The notes beneath the pieces were generated by a model. It was not told where the DNA came from. It did no database searches and worked only from the letters and a program-made list of their open reading frames with translations. From the NCBI GenBank assembly GCA_963831605.1, contig CAWHQR010000003.1, forward strand, positions 434,001 to 498,000: DNA of 64,000 nt, read 5' to 3'. Shown one piece after another: positions 31,084 to 39,339 of the stretch (position 1 is the stretch's first letter; each line of letters starts with the position of its first letter). This DNA comes from DASUPK01 sp963831605. Lineage in GTDB: Bacteria; Actinomycetota; Thermoleophilia; Solirubrobacterales; 70-9. Both the position numbers and the translations under genes were made by a program.

Positions 31084-33009
31084 ATGGCGGGAGTGACTGC
31101 GGCCCTGTTCAGGCGCCCTGGCTGGTGGCGGGCCATGACCTACACGATCCTCGGTGCCGCCTTCGGCTACGGGCTCGTGGTCGTCCTCAGACTGATCTCG
31201 GGCCTCCCGGCGATCCAGACGGAACAGACCGGCTATCCGCAGGTGATCGTCGCTTCGATCACCGGCTCGCTCGGCTTCCTGATCGGCATCGGCTGCTTCG
31301 ACTACTGGTTCCGCTGGGCCATCGGCGCACCGACGTTCCCCGTCGAGCGCGAGCACGAGAACCACGGGGCCTACAGCTGGCACGACTACTTCAAGGTCAA
31401 CACGGACCACAAGGTCATCGGGATCCAGTACCTGTGCACGACCTTCTTCTTCTTTTTCGTAGGCGGCCTGATCGCGATGATCATGCGGGCCGAGCTGGCG
31501 CAGCCCGGAACGCAGATCGTCGACCCGAGCACCTTCAACAGCCTGTTCTCGACGCACGCGGCGCTGATGATCTTCGTCTTCGTCATCCCGGCCTTCGCCG
31601 GGATCGCGAACTACGTCCTGCCGCTGATGATCGGCGCGCCGGACATGGCGTTCCCGAGGCTCAACGCCCTGAGCTTCTGGATGCTGCCCGTCGCCGGGTT
31701 GCTCTTCCTCGGGAGCTATCTGGCGCCCGGCGGCGCCTTCGACGCCGGCTGGACCGGCTACGCGCCGCTCTCGACGGGAGCGCCGTTGGGCCAGTCCTTC
31801 TTCAACCTCGGAGTCCAGTTCGCCGGGGCCTCATCGATCGCCACCGCGCTCAACTTCCTGGTCACGATCGTGACCATGCGCGCGCCGGGGATGAATTTCT
31901 GGCGCCTGCCGCTGCTGGTCTGGGCGAACCTCTCGACCTCGCTGCTGGTGGTCGCCGCGACGCCGTTCATCGCGGGCGTGCAGTTCATGGTCCTCTTCGA
32001 CCGCGTCCTGCACACGAACTTCTTCCAGGCCGCCTTCGGTGGCGACGTGATCAGCTACCAGCACATCTTCTGGTTCTACTCGCACCCAGCCGTCTACATC
32101 ATGATGCTGCCCGGGTTCGGGATCGTCAGCGAGGTGATCTCGACGCACTCGCGCAAACCGATCTTCGGCTACCGGCTGATGGCCCTGGCGTTGATCGGGA
32201 TCGTGGTGCTCTCGTACTCGGTCTGGGCGCACCACATGTTCGTCGCCGGGATGTTCAGCTGGCTCCGCGTCCCGATGATGATCACGACGCTGCTGATCGC
32301 GGTGCCGACGGGGATCAAGATCTTCTCCTGGCTCGGAACCCTGTTCGAGGGCGTGATCCATCTCAAATCGACGTCGATGCTGTTCGCCCTGGGCTTCATA
32401 GCCACCTTCACGATCGGCGGGATCTCCGGCGTGATGCTCGGGATGATCCCGATCGACATCCACGTCTCGGACACCTACTTCGTGGTGGCCCACATCCACT
32501 TCGTGCTCTTCGGTGGATCCGTCTTCACGATCTTCGCCGGCGTCTACCACTGGTTCCCGAAGATGACCGGGCGGATGTACGACGAGAAGCTCGGCCGGAT
32601 CCACTTCTGGCTGACCCTCGTCGGGATGCTCGGCACCTTCATCCCGATGCACTGGATCGGGATGGAGGGCATGCCGCGCCGGGTCGCTGACTACGCAGCG
32701 CAGTTCGGGAATTGGAACCTGTTCATCTCGATCTGCGCGTTCGTCCTCGGCGCCGCCCAGCTGATCTTCCTCTACAACATGATCGTCAGCTGGCGCTTCG
32801 GCCCGAAGGCGGGCCCGAACCCCTGGCGCGCGAAGACGATCGAGTGGCAGGTCTCCTCGCCGCCGCCGGTCTTCAACTTCGATGAGATTCCGCGCGTCGT
32901 CGGTGGCCCGTACGAGTACGGCGTCCCCGGCGCGAGGCACGTGATCATGCCCGGCGAGGAGTCCGAGGTCAGGGAGCCGCAGAAGGCCGGGGTGGGGGCG
33001 CCGACGTGA
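31084..33009 (+). CDS. ctaD: cytochrome c oxidase subunit I, A2 type
   Basis: 641 residues from ATG 31084; proton-pumping terminal oxidase core in the membrane. All ligands are present: His158 (STHAALM) and His472 for heme a, His470 for heme a3 (VVAHIHF), His334, His383 and His384 (FYSHPAVY, WAHHMF) with cross-link Tyr338 for CuB. YSHPxVY replaces the Glu-containing GHPEVY, the mark of A2-type oxidases. About 100 extra N-terminal residues add two membrane helices (YTILGAAFGYGLVVVLRLIS; VIVASITGSLGFLIGIGCF) ahead of the usual core, which starts near HDYFKVNTDHKVIG. Ends overlap the next gene. Confidence 0.95.
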   Translation: MAGVTAALFRRPGWWRAMTYTILGAAFGYGLVVVLRLISGLPAIQTEQTGYPQVIVASITGSLGFLIGIGCFDYWFRWAIGAPTFPVEREHENHGAYSWHDYFKVNTDHKVIGIQYLCTTFFFFFVGGLIAMIMRAELAQPGTQIVDPSTFNSLFSTHAALMIFVFVIPAFAGIANYVLPLMIGAPDMAFPRLNALSFWMLPVAGLLFLGSYLAPGGAFDAGWTGYAPLSTGAPLGQSFFNLGVQFAGASSIATALNFLVTIVTMRAPGMNFWRLPLLVWANLSTSLLVVAATPFIAGVQFMVLFDRVLHTNFFQAAFGGDVISYQHIFWFYSHPAVYIMMLPGFGIVSEVISTHSRKPIFGYRLMALALIGIVVLSYSVWAHHMFVAGMFSWLRVPMMITTLLIAVPTGIKIFSWLGTLFEGVIHLKSTSMLFALGFIATFTIGGISGVMLGMIPIDIHVSDTYFVVAHIHFVLFGGSVFTIFAGVYHWFPKMTGRMYDEKLGRIHFWLTLVGMLGTFIPMHWIGMEGMPRRVADYAAQFGNWNLFISICAFVLGAAQLIFLYNMIVSWRFGPKAGPNPWRAKTIEWQVSSPPPVFNFDEIPRVVGGPYEYGVPGARHVIMPGEESEVREPQKAGVGAPT

Positions 33010-34010
33010 CCGAGGAAACGACGACCACCTCGCCAGACGAGAACGCGATCACCGACGTCGGGACGCCGCAGGAGCACGCCTCCGAGGTCGTCGCCAAGCG
33101 CGAGATTGCGACCTTCGGCGATCCGGACCCGCCCCCAACGCGAGAGGGAGTCAAGCGCGTGCTGGCGTTCCTCAACGAGGTCGCCGGCGGCCGCAAGCTG
33201 CTCACGGCCTGCCGCGAGCTCTCCGACGCTGGCGCGGACTACTTCGCGGTGGTCGCTCCGCAGAACCTGCCGATCGTCGGCCAGTTGGTCGACACCGACG
33301 AGCGCCGCGACGCCGCGCAGAGCCGCGTCGACGTCACCCAGGCGGTCCTCCGGGAGTTCGGCATCGAGTCCGAGGGCGCCGTGATGGACCCCGATCCGTC
33401 ACTTGCCCTCGACGACGCCGTCCGCGCGACTGAGCCGGACTACATCCTGCTCTCCTGCCTCTACGAGACCCGCTTCGGTCTCACGCGCAAGGACCTGGTC
33501 GAGTGGGCGAAGGCTCGCTACGACCGCGTCGAGCACATCCCCGTCCGCGTCGACGACGACGCGGTGCGCTGGGATCTCACCCACACCCTCGTGGTCGCGA
33601 CGCAGACCGTGAACAGCAAGGACCTGGTGGACAGGCTCGAGCAGCGCGCCAAGGACCGCCCCCACCGCTACACGTTCATCTGCCCGCGCTCCGGCGCGAT
33701 CAGCCGTGAGGAGGTCTGCTCGCGCCTGGCGGCGACTCTCGCCGAGATGTACCGCAACGAGATCGACGCGACGGGCCAGCCGATGAGCCCGGACCCGTTC
33801 CACGCCGTCAAGAACGCGATCGAGCACTACCGGATCGACGACATCCTGATCTCGACCCTGAAGGGCGAACAGTCGAAGTGGCTGGAGGAGGGCCTGATCG
33901 AGAAGGTCGAGGGGCTCAGCGACAAGCCGGTCGAGCACATCGAATCCGGCACGGAGCCCGCAGCGTCGAGCGCCGACGCCACGCCGGTCGGCGCGGGAGC
34001 TGAGGGCTGA
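33006..34010 (+). CDS. tandem USP-like domain protein in the oxidase operon
   Basis: 334 residues, soluble. After a 50-residue acidic lead come two similar alpha/beta units: residues about 60-185 (KLLTACRELSDAGADYFAVV ... PDYILLSCLYETRFGLTRKD) and about 195-320 (HTLVVATQTVNSKDLVDRLE ... IDDILISTLKGEQSKWLEEG). Each has the strand, helix, long helix, strand (DYILLS/DDILIS), helix order of universal-stress-protein folds. The gene overlaps ctaD by 4 bases and shares TGATG with ctaE, so it is made with the oxidase. I know no such subunit; it may assemble or regulate the complex. Confidence 0.6.
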   Translation: MTEETTTTSPDENAITDVGTPQEHASEVVAKREIATFGDPDPPPTREGVKRVLAFLNEVAGGRKLLTACRELSDAGADYFAVVAPQNLPIVGQLVDTDERRDAAQSRVDVTQAVLREFGIESEGAVMDPDPSLALDDAVRATEPDYILLSCLYETRFGLTRKDLVEWAKARYDRVEHIPVRVDDDAVRWDLTHTLVVATQTVNSKDLVDRLEQRAKDRPHRYTFICPRSGAISREEVCSRLAATLAEMYRNEIDATGQPMSPDPFHAVKNAIEHYRIDDILISTLKGEQSKWLEEGLIEKVEGLSDKPVEHIESGTEPAASSADATPVGAGAEG

Positions 34011-34645
34011 TGGAATCCGCATCGGTGGCGGTCGGCCACGGCGACGGCCACTCGGAGGAGCACCAGGCCCATCCGCCGGAGGCGAACCAGAGCTCGCGGA
34101 TAGACCGCCAGACGCTGGGGATCCTGCTCTTCATCGTCTCCGAGGTGATGCTCTTCGGGGCGTTCTTCGCCTCGTACTTCTTCCTGCGCGTCGTGGCCAA
34201 CACTGGGCCCTGGCCGCCGGCTCCGTTCGAGTTGCCGGTGGCGGTCGCGGGAATGAACACCGCGATCCTGGTCTCCTCGAGCTTCACGATGCACTGGGCG
34301 CTCGAGTCGATCCGCCGGAACAACCGCCGCGGCATGAAGATGGGCCTCGCGCTGACCTTCCTGCTGGGCCTGACCTTCCTCTTCATCCAGCTCAACGAGT
34401 ACGTCCACATCGGCTTCAGCGCCCGCGATGACGCCTTCGGCTCGATCTTCTACGGCCTCACCGGCCTGCATGGCGCGCACGTCACCGTCGGGCTGATCCT
34501 GCTGGGGATCGCCAACGTCCGCGCCTGGCGCGGCCACTACGGCCCCGAGGCGAAGGACCATCTCGGTGTCGAGGTCCCCGGCATCTACTGGCACTTCGTC
34601 GACGTGATGTGGATCGTCGTCTTCACGACCGTCTACATCCTCTAG
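34010..34645 (+). CDS. ctaE: cytochrome c oxidase subunit III
   Basis: 211 residues from ATG 34010. Five membrane helices, the short actinobacterial form. LGILLFIVSEVMLFGAFFAS holds the conserved Glu of helix III, MNTAILVSSSFTMHWALESI, FIQLNEYVHIGFSARDDAFG, FYGLTGLHGAHVTVGLILL and the last YWHFVDVMWIVVFTTVYIL are all classic. The N-terminus is His/Glu-rich (GHGDGHSEEHQAHPPEA), which might bind a metal. Last gene of the intact oxidase operon. Confidence 0.93.
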   Translation: MESASVAVGHGDGHSEEHQAHPPEANQSSRIDRQTLGILLFIVSEVMLFGAFFASYFFLRVVANTGPWPPAPFELPVAVAGMNTAILVSSSFTMHWALESIRRNNRRGMKMGLALTFLLGLTFLFIQLNEYVHIGFSARDDAFGSIFYGLTGLHGAHVTVGLILLGIANVRAWRGHYGPEAKDHLGVEVPGIYWHFVDVMWIVVFTTVYIL

Positions 34646-34657
34646 CTGCGCCCCCTC

Positions 34658-34924
34658 TCAGCAGCCGATGCAGGTGGCGCTGGACCCGCCGCCCGCCTTG
34701 CCCTTGGATTGCTGCTCGGGGGCGCCGGGAGTCGTGGTGACGTCGGGGGCGGTGGGGGACCCGGCGCCGGGGAAGCCGCCGTTCGCCTGCGTGCCCGTCT
34801 CGGCATTCGTGTGAGCGCTCTGGGTCGCCTGCGCCGGTTGCGTCGTCTGATCGGCCGAATCGGAGCCGCACCCGACGGCGATGAGGGCCAGCACGATGAG
34901 GGCGAGGAGCACGCGCATTCGCAT
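34658..34924 (-). CDS. small lipoprotein with C-terminal CxxC
   Basis: 88 residues from ATG 34924. Signal VLLALIVLALIAVGCGSD with lipobox AVGC at about residue 19. The mature chain is low-complexity Thr/Ala/Gln/Pro and ends GGGSSATCIGC, a CxxC at the very terminus. Convergent with ctaE. The terminal CxxC next to an oxidase operon might hold copper or a thiol; that is conjecture. Confidence 0.6.
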   Translation of the reverse strand: MRMRVLLALIVLALIAVGCGSDSADQTTQPAQATQSAHTNAETGTQANGGFPGAGSPTAPDVTTTPGAPEQQSKGKAGGGSSATCIGC

Positions 34925-34979
34925 GGTCGGACTTTATGCGGCGGGCGCCGAGGCGATGTGTCCAGCCTATGATCGGCGC

Positions 34980-35213
34980 GTGCCGGAACCGCCCGCAAAG
35001 CCGCCGCACAACCCGCTGAAGCGTGAGGGGGACATGTTCCGGATCGTGATCATGTTCGCCGGCGCGGCGGGAGTCGTGATCGCCGTGGCGCTCCTGATCG
35101 GCTCGCTGGCAGGAGCGATCGTCGGAGCGATCTTCATCGCCATCGGCCTCTGGCGGACGTGGCAGCTGATCCAGGACTGGCGCCGCTACGGGTCTGAGCC
35201 CGGCGAGGGCTAG
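34980..35213 (+). CDS. small two-span membrane protein
   Basis: 77 residues from GTG 34980 (VPEPPAKPPHNPLKREGDMF). Two adjoining hydrophobic stretches, IVIMFAGAAGVVIAVALLIG and SLAGAIVGAIFIAIGLW, end in the basic RTWQLIQDWRRYGSEPGEG. The lead PEPPAKPPHNPLKREGDM is Pro-rich. Convergent, with no gap, with the diheme cytochrome gene. Family not recognised. Confidence 0.6.
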   Translation: MPEPPAKPPHNPLKREGDMFRIVIMFAGAAGVVIAVALLIGSLAGAIVGAIFIAIGLWRTWQLIQDWRRYGSEPGEG

Positions 35214-35909
35214 CTACTTCTTGCCGCCGCCGCCCCCGCCGGTCGCCTGCTGGAGGTAGGCAACCAGCTGCTGGAGCTGCGGTGGGGTGAGGGTCTGGCC
35301 GAAGTTCTGCGGCATCACGTTGGGCGGGTAGCCGGGAGTGATGACGGCGTTCGGGTCGCTGATCGACTGTGAGATCTGCTGGGCGCTCATGTTCTTGAGG
35401 GCGTCATCGAGGTTCGGGCCGGTGGTGCCGGTGGTGCCGGCCTGCGCGAGGGTGTGGCAGCCACCGCAGTTGGTGGCGAAGAACTGCGGCGGCGCGAAGA
35501 CGGGCGCCTTGATGCCGGGCACGCCAGCGACGCTCGCGACGTAGGAGGACACGTCGTTCAGGTCATCGCCCTCGACCAGCTTCGGCGGCATGTAGACGTC
35601 CGTCTGCTGGGTCGAGGCGGGACGCGGGTTCTCGACCTGGGCCTCGACCACTCCCTTGATCGTGTCCTCGTCCATCCCGTTGGCGCGCGCCTCCTTGAAG
35701 GCGTAGTCGAGGTTGGGCCCGATGTCACCGTTGGTGCCCGCGCCGGTCAGCGTGTGGCAGCTGCCGCACTTCTGGGTGAAGAGCTGCTGCCCCTTGTCGA
35801 GGTTGGCCTTGGGGCCGAGGTTGCAGCCGGTCAGGGCGATGACCGACGTTGCGGCGGCGATGGCGGCGATCGCCCAGATCGCCCGTCCCTTGTCCCTGAG
35901 GAGCTGCAT
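35214..35909 (-). CDS. diheme c-type cytochrome, membrane-anchored
   Basis: 231 residues from ATG 35909. Signal segment AIAAIAAATSVIALTGCNLG with a possible lipobox LTGC. Two cytochrome c folds: heme site 1 CGSCH (QLFTQKCGSCHTLTGAGTN, about residue 47) with axial Met in TDVYMPPKLVEGDDLND, heme site 2 CGGCH (FFATNCGGCHTLAQAG, about 149) with Met in YPPNVMPQNFGQTLTPPQ. The end is Gly/Lys-rich. It is placed between two oxidase operons and is the obvious electron carrier to the intact one. Also usual for the extra cytochrome domain of caa3-type enzymes, here separate. Confidence 0.88.
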   Translation of the reverse strand: MQLLRDKGRAIWAIAAIAAATSVIALTGCNLGPKANLDKGQQLFTQKCGSCHTLTGAGTNGDIGPNLDYAFKEARANGMDEDTIKGVVEAQVENPRPASTQQTDVYMPPKLVEGDDLNDVSSYVASVAGVPGIKAPVFAPPQFFATNCGGCHTLAQAGTTGTTGPNLDDALKNMSAQQISQSISDPNAVITPGYPPNVMPQNFGQTLTPPQLQQLVAYLQQATGGGGGGKK

Positions 35910-36014
35910 TAGGCGCGGGAATCCTATCTGTCGGGGCCGACCCGCCTACCCGTGCCCAGGCGTGGGATAAGCTTGCGCCGAACGGCACTAGGGTTTGCGG
36001 CGAGAGGAGATTGC

Positions 36015-36416
36015 GTGCAGGTTCGCGAGGGGATGTCGAGCGTGGTCTTGGCGGTCGGTCCGAGTCACACCCTGCGGGAGACCGCGACCAAGATGACGGA
36101 GAAGGGCACGGGCGCCGCGCTGGTCTTCGACGACGAGTCCCCGGCCCCGCGGATCATCACGGAGCGCGACATCCTCCACGCCGTCGGCACGGGCAAGGAT
36201 CCGGACGCCGAGAAGGTGGCCGACCACATGTCCGAGAGCGTCATCTCGGCGGCGCCGGACTGGAGCCTCGAGCAGGCGGCCGAGGAGATGGTCGAGCGCG
36301 GCATCAGGCACCTGGTCATCGTCGATCACGGGGAGCTGGTCGGGGTGCTCTCCATGCGCGACATCGTGCGCTGCTGGACGCAGATCGGCGCGACCGCGTC
36401 GATTTCACCTCCGTAA
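36015..36416 (+). CDS. tandem CBS domain protein
   Basis: 133 residues from GTG 36015, with AGAGGAGA 5-12 bases upstream. A Bateman pair: first CBS VGPSHTLRETATKMTEKGTG with PRIITERDILHAVGTGKDPD, second PDWSLEQAAEEMVERGIRHL with VIVDHGELVGVLSMRDIV. The T/SxRD motif (ITERDI, LSMRDI) that binds the adenosine ribose is present in both. Cytosolic sensor of adenylate-type ligands, with no attached effector. Confidence 0.85.
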   Translation: MQVREGMSSVVLAVGPSHTLRETATKMTEKGTGAALVFDDESPAPRIITERDILHAVGTGKDPDAEKVADHMSESVISAAPDWSLEQAAEEMVERGIRHLVIVDHGELVGVLSMRDIVRCWTQIGATASISPP

Positions 36417-36424
36417 GGCTCCGG

Positions 36425-36685
36425 CTAGTCGTCGGGAATCGACACCGACAGCGGAATCGGCGCCGTGTCGGTGCGCTGCCGGTTCGGCATCCGCGCGATC
36501 TCGGCTCGGTTGGCTCGCAGCCAGCCGATCAGGGAGAGCAGGGCGATCACCCCGCCGATCACGGAATAGGGCCACCAGGCGAACAGGCCGACGACGAGCG
36601 CGGCGAACCCGAACGCGAACAGCGCCGGAAGGGCGCTCGCCCGCGGCAGGTAGACGACCTCGGTGGGCTTCTGCGGCTGGCTCAT
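36425..36685 (-). CDS. small membrane protein, possible oxidase accessory subunit
   Basis: 86 residues from ATG 36685. Two helices, LPALFAFGFAALVVGLFAWW and YSVIGGVIALLSLIGWL, then a basic tail RANRAEIARMPNRQRTD. Size and shape resemble the actinobacterial subunit IV (CtaF)-type proteins, and it is the last gene of the ctaA/ctaB operon, but sequence similarity is too weak to name it. The ATG overlaps the stop of the 36-residue frame upstream. Confidence 0.6.
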   Translation of the reverse strand: MSQPQKPTEVVYLPRASALPALFAFGFAALVVGLFAWWPYSVIGGVIALLSLIGWLRANRAEIARMPNRQRTDTAPIPLSVSIPDD

Positions 36686-36792
36686 CGCAGATAGACGATC
36701 GCGACGTAGAAGGCCAGGGCGAAGACGAGCAGCGCCAGGGACGAGGCCACCATGCCGGCGCGGATGTTCGCTCTGGCGCGTTCGCGATCCAC
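36682..36792 (-). CDS. 36-residue single-span membrane peptide
   Basis: GTG 36792 to TGA 36682: charged lead VDRERARANIRAGM, then one hydrophobic helix VASSLALLVFALAFYVAIVY and LR. The stop overlaps the ATG of the next membrane-protein gene (ATGA), the joint used by most real gene pairs here. The composition and the coupling argue that it is translated; small single-helix subunits are common in terminal oxidases. Eleven bases follow the end of the DUF385 gene. Confidence 0.55.
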   Translation of the reverse strand: MDRERARANIRAGMVASSLALLVFALAFYVAIVYLR

Positions 36793-36802
36793 GGGCGGAA
36801 GC

Positions 36803-37321
36803 CTATCCCAGCTCGCGGGGGGTCAGCTGGACGATCGGGATGACCCGACCAGCCTCGGCCGTCCATCGTCGATAGTCGGCGAACGGCGGAAAGACGCGAT
36901 CGGCCAGCTCCCACAGCCGACGTCGGTCGGCTTCGTCGGTCACGATCATGGCGCGGAACGGCAAGCCGCCGAACCTCACGTCCGGGTTACGGCGAAGGTT
37001 GTAGTACCAGGCCGGATTCTCCGGGCGCCCCTGCTTCGATGCGATGATCGTCACGCGATCCCCGTCGTTGAAGTAGAGGGTGGCGTTCCGGCGCGGTTGG
37101 CCGCTCCGCGCACCACGGGTCTCCAGCAGCGCGGGGGTGACTGGGAATCCGGTGCTCAGCCGCCCGCCCGTGAGCCTCAGGACATGCGGGTCGAGCTTCC
37201 ACGCCAAGTGCTCGGAGAGCCACCTGCCGGGCTTGGTGATGGAAAAGCGGCAGATGGCGAGATACAGCCGGCCTCGCGGTCGATTCGGATCGACGTAGCG
37301 CAGACTCGGGGGCCCCGGCAC
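36803..37321 (-). CDS. nitroreductase/deazaflavin (F420)-dependent family protein (DUF385)
   Basis: 172 residues from ATG 37321. The split-barrel signature is ALLETRGARSGQPRRNATLY, RVTIIASKQGRPENPAWYYN, LRRNPDVRFGGLPFRAMIV and LADRVFPPFADYRRW. These are the hallmarks of the actinobacterial F420-binding Ddn-like family, in which the Gly-Arg-Pro/Asn-Pro-Ala-Trp-Tyr stretch contacts the cofactor. Presumably an F420H2-dependent quinone or nitro reductase. Lies 4 bases after ctaB. Confidence 0.82.
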   Translation of the reverse strand: MPGPPSLRYVDPNRPRGRLYLAICRFSITKPGRWLSEHLAWKLDPHVLRLTGGRLSTGFPVTPALLETRGARSGQPRRNATLYFNDGDRVTIIASKQGRPENPAWYYNLRRNPDVRFGGLPFRAMIVTDEADRRRLWELADRVFPPFADYRRWTAEAGRVIPIVQLTPRELG

Positions 37322-37325
37322 CGTC

Positions 37326-38195
37326 CTACAACGCGCGGTCGAGGGCCATCGCGACGAAGAGCAGTGCCAGGTAGGCGAGCGAGCTCAGGTAGAGGCGGCG
37401 AGCCGCCTGCCGCGAGGGATGCGCGAGCAGGACCAGCGCCAGGCCGACGAATCCGGCGCCCAGCGCGAGCGCCGCGATCAGGTACGCGGTGCCGAACAGC
37501 CCGGTGATCACCGGGCCGATAGTGATGGCGACCAGCAGCAGCGCGTAGAGGACGATCCGGTGCCTCGTGGTGGTCTCGCCGCGGACCACCGGGAGCATCG
37601 GCACGCCGGTGCGCGCGTAGTCGTCGGAGATCAGCAGCGAGAGGGCCCAGAAGTGCGGCGGCGTCCAGAAGAAGACGATCGCGAACGGCCACAGCGCCTC
37701 CAGGGTGAGGCCGCCCGTCGCGGCGGCCCACCCCACCAGCGGCGGCATCGCGCCGGCCGCCCCGCCCAGAACGATGTTCTGCGGCGTCCGCGGCTTGAGC
37801 CAGAGCGTGTAGACGAACACGTAGCCGAGCAGCCCGGCGGCGGCGAGCGCGGCCGTCAGGGCGTTCACGGTGATCCAGAGCTGGGCCACCGCGACCACGC
37901 CGAGCGTGATCCCGAAGATGAGTCCCCGTCGCGGCTCGATCCGGCCACTCGCCAGCGGCCGCCCGCTGGTCCGCTCCATGCGAGCGTCCCGCTCGCGCTC
38001 GATGTAGTGATTGATGGCGCCCGCGCCGCCGGCCGCCAGGTAGCCGCCGAGGCAGGTCCAGAGGATGGTCGCCAGGCCTGGGCCCCCGGGGTCAGCGACG
38101 AACATCGTCGCCACGCAGGTGAGCAGGAGCAGCGAGATGATCCGCGGCTTGGTGAGCGTGACGTAGTCGTTCGCCGTCTCGATGGCGGCGCGCAT
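37326..38195 (-). CDS. ctaB: protoheme IX farnesyltransferase (heme O synthase)
   Basis: 289 residues from ATG 38195. Integral membrane prenyltransferase that turns heme b into heme O. First Asp-rich motif NHYIERERDARMERTSGRPL with ASGRI, second SDDYARTGVPMLPVVRGE, plus the first helix LTKPRIISLLLLTCVATMF. UbiA-type plan with nine helices. It follows ctaA by 99 bases in the same direction; together they provide heme A for the oxidase at 30-34 kb. Confidence 0.93.
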   Translation of the reverse strand: MRAAIETANDYVTLTKPRIISLLLLTCVATMFVADPGGPGLATILWTCLGGYLAAGGAGAINHYIERERDARMERTSGRPLASGRIEPRRGLIFGITLGVVAVAQLWITVNALTAALAAAGLLGYVFVYTLWLKPRTPQNIVLGGAAGAMPPLVGWAAATGGLTLEALWPFAIVFFWTPPHFWALSLLISDDYARTGVPMLPVVRGETTTRHRIVLYALLLVAITIGPVITGLFGTAYLIAALALGAGFVGLALVLLAHPSRQAARRLYLSSLAYLALLFVAMALDRAL

Positions 38196-38294
38196 CGTCC
38201 GCGCGCGAGCGTCGCCCGGGGTGACCGAGACCTGCTCGCCACCCGGCCGGGCGGGGTCGGGTCACCCGGTCTGGACCGGTGCCGAGATGGACGC

Positions 38295-39335
38295 TCACGC
38301 GGCCGCCGCCGATGCCTCGGCCCGGGGTGCCTTCTGGCGCGACGCAGAGCCGCTCGGCAGCCAGGCGAGCTTGTAGGTGATCGAGATCACCGTCGCCCAG
38401 AGCAGCGTCCCGGTGGTCAGATGGGCCACGATCAGCGGCCCGTGCTCGCCGAGCCAGACGTTCATGGCGCCGAGCAGGAACTGGCAGAAGAGCAGGAGGG
38501 CGCCGAGGGCGAGCAGGCGGTCGCGCGATCCGCGGGCGAAGGCGACGGAGAGCAGCACGATGATCGCGATCGTTGCCAGGTAGACGAAGACTCGATGGGT
38601 CAGGTGAATGTCGGTTAAGCGGTTGTTCCCGAACGGCAGGAACTTCCCTGACCCGCACTCGGGGAACATCTTGCCGCAGGCCAGGTGCGCCCCGGCGATG
38701 TTCGGCCCGGTGCCGTTGACGCCCTCCTCCTCGGTGCCCGCCATGTATCCGCCGGCGACGATCGCGCAGAGGAGCAGGACCGCGGCCGTGGCGGCGTAGG
38801 GCTTGAGGCCGCGGACCGGAGGCGTGGTGGTTCCGGAATCGGCGGCGGCCTCGGAGCGGGCCTTGAAGCTCAGGAAGAGCAGCAGGCCGAGCAGGAGCAT
38901 TGCGGTGCCGAGATGGGCCGCCACGAGCTCCTCGGCGAGGCTGTGCTCGACCGTCAGACCGCCGAGGCCGGCCTGGATCAGGACGAGCACGCCCGCGACC
39001 AGCGAGCCCCGGAAGGCCCAGCCGTTGCGCTCCCGAAGGCCCTTGTAGGCCCGGTAGCAGAGCAATCCGATCAGGATCACGACGACGGTCGCGAGGAAGC
39101 GGTGCGAGAACTCGATCACCCGGTTCTCGTTGCCGACGAACGGGATCACCTGGCCGCCGCAGAGCGGCCATCCCTTGGTGCCGCTGCCGCCCGGGCCGCA
39201 GCCGAGCCCGGACTGGCTCACGCGGACGATTCCGCCGACGACGATCAGCAGGAAGGTGACAACAGCGGTGAGGTCTGCCAGGCGGCGAAACCGGCGGAGG
39301 TCGTCCCCGCCGCCCCCGGCAACGGGTCCGGCCAT
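38295..39335 (-). CDS. ctaA: heme A synthase
   Basis: 346 residues from ATG 39335, starting 4 bases after the ligand-less subunit I. Eight helices in two homologous halves. Heme-ligand His residues are at IEFSHRFLATV and AAHLGTAML in the first half and LTHRVFVYLAT and VAHLTTGTLLW in the second. Extracellular Cys pairs GCGPGGSGTKGWPLCGG and ACGKMFPECGS match the Bacillus-type enzymes. It oxidises heme O to heme A. All expected residues are present, so the operon does make functional heme A enzymes although its first two genes encode a cofactor-less pair. Confidence 0.93.
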   Translation of the reverse strand: MAGPVAGGGGDDLRRFRRLADLTAVVTFLLIVVGGIVRVSQSGLGCGPGGSGTKGWPLCGGQVIPFVGNENRVIEFSHRFLATVVVILIGLLCYRAYKGLRERNGWAFRGSLVAGVLVLIQAGLGGLTVEHSLAEELVAAHLGTAMLLLGLLLFLSFKARSEAAADSGTTTPPVRGLKPYAATAAVLLLCAIVAGGYMAGTEEEGVNGTGPNIAGAHLACGKMFPECGSGKFLPFGNNRLTDIHLTHRVFVYLATIAIIVLLSVAFARGSRDRLLALGALLLFCQFLLGAMNVWLGEHGPLIVAHLTTGTLLWATVISITYKLAWLPSGSASRQKAPRAEASAAAA

Positions 39336-39339
39336 TGCG

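Noticed and set aside
31125..32940. Long frames in other phases across ctaD
   Set aside because: They are the low-complexity shadows expected in high-GC DNA; the ctaD frame has all the conserved motifs.
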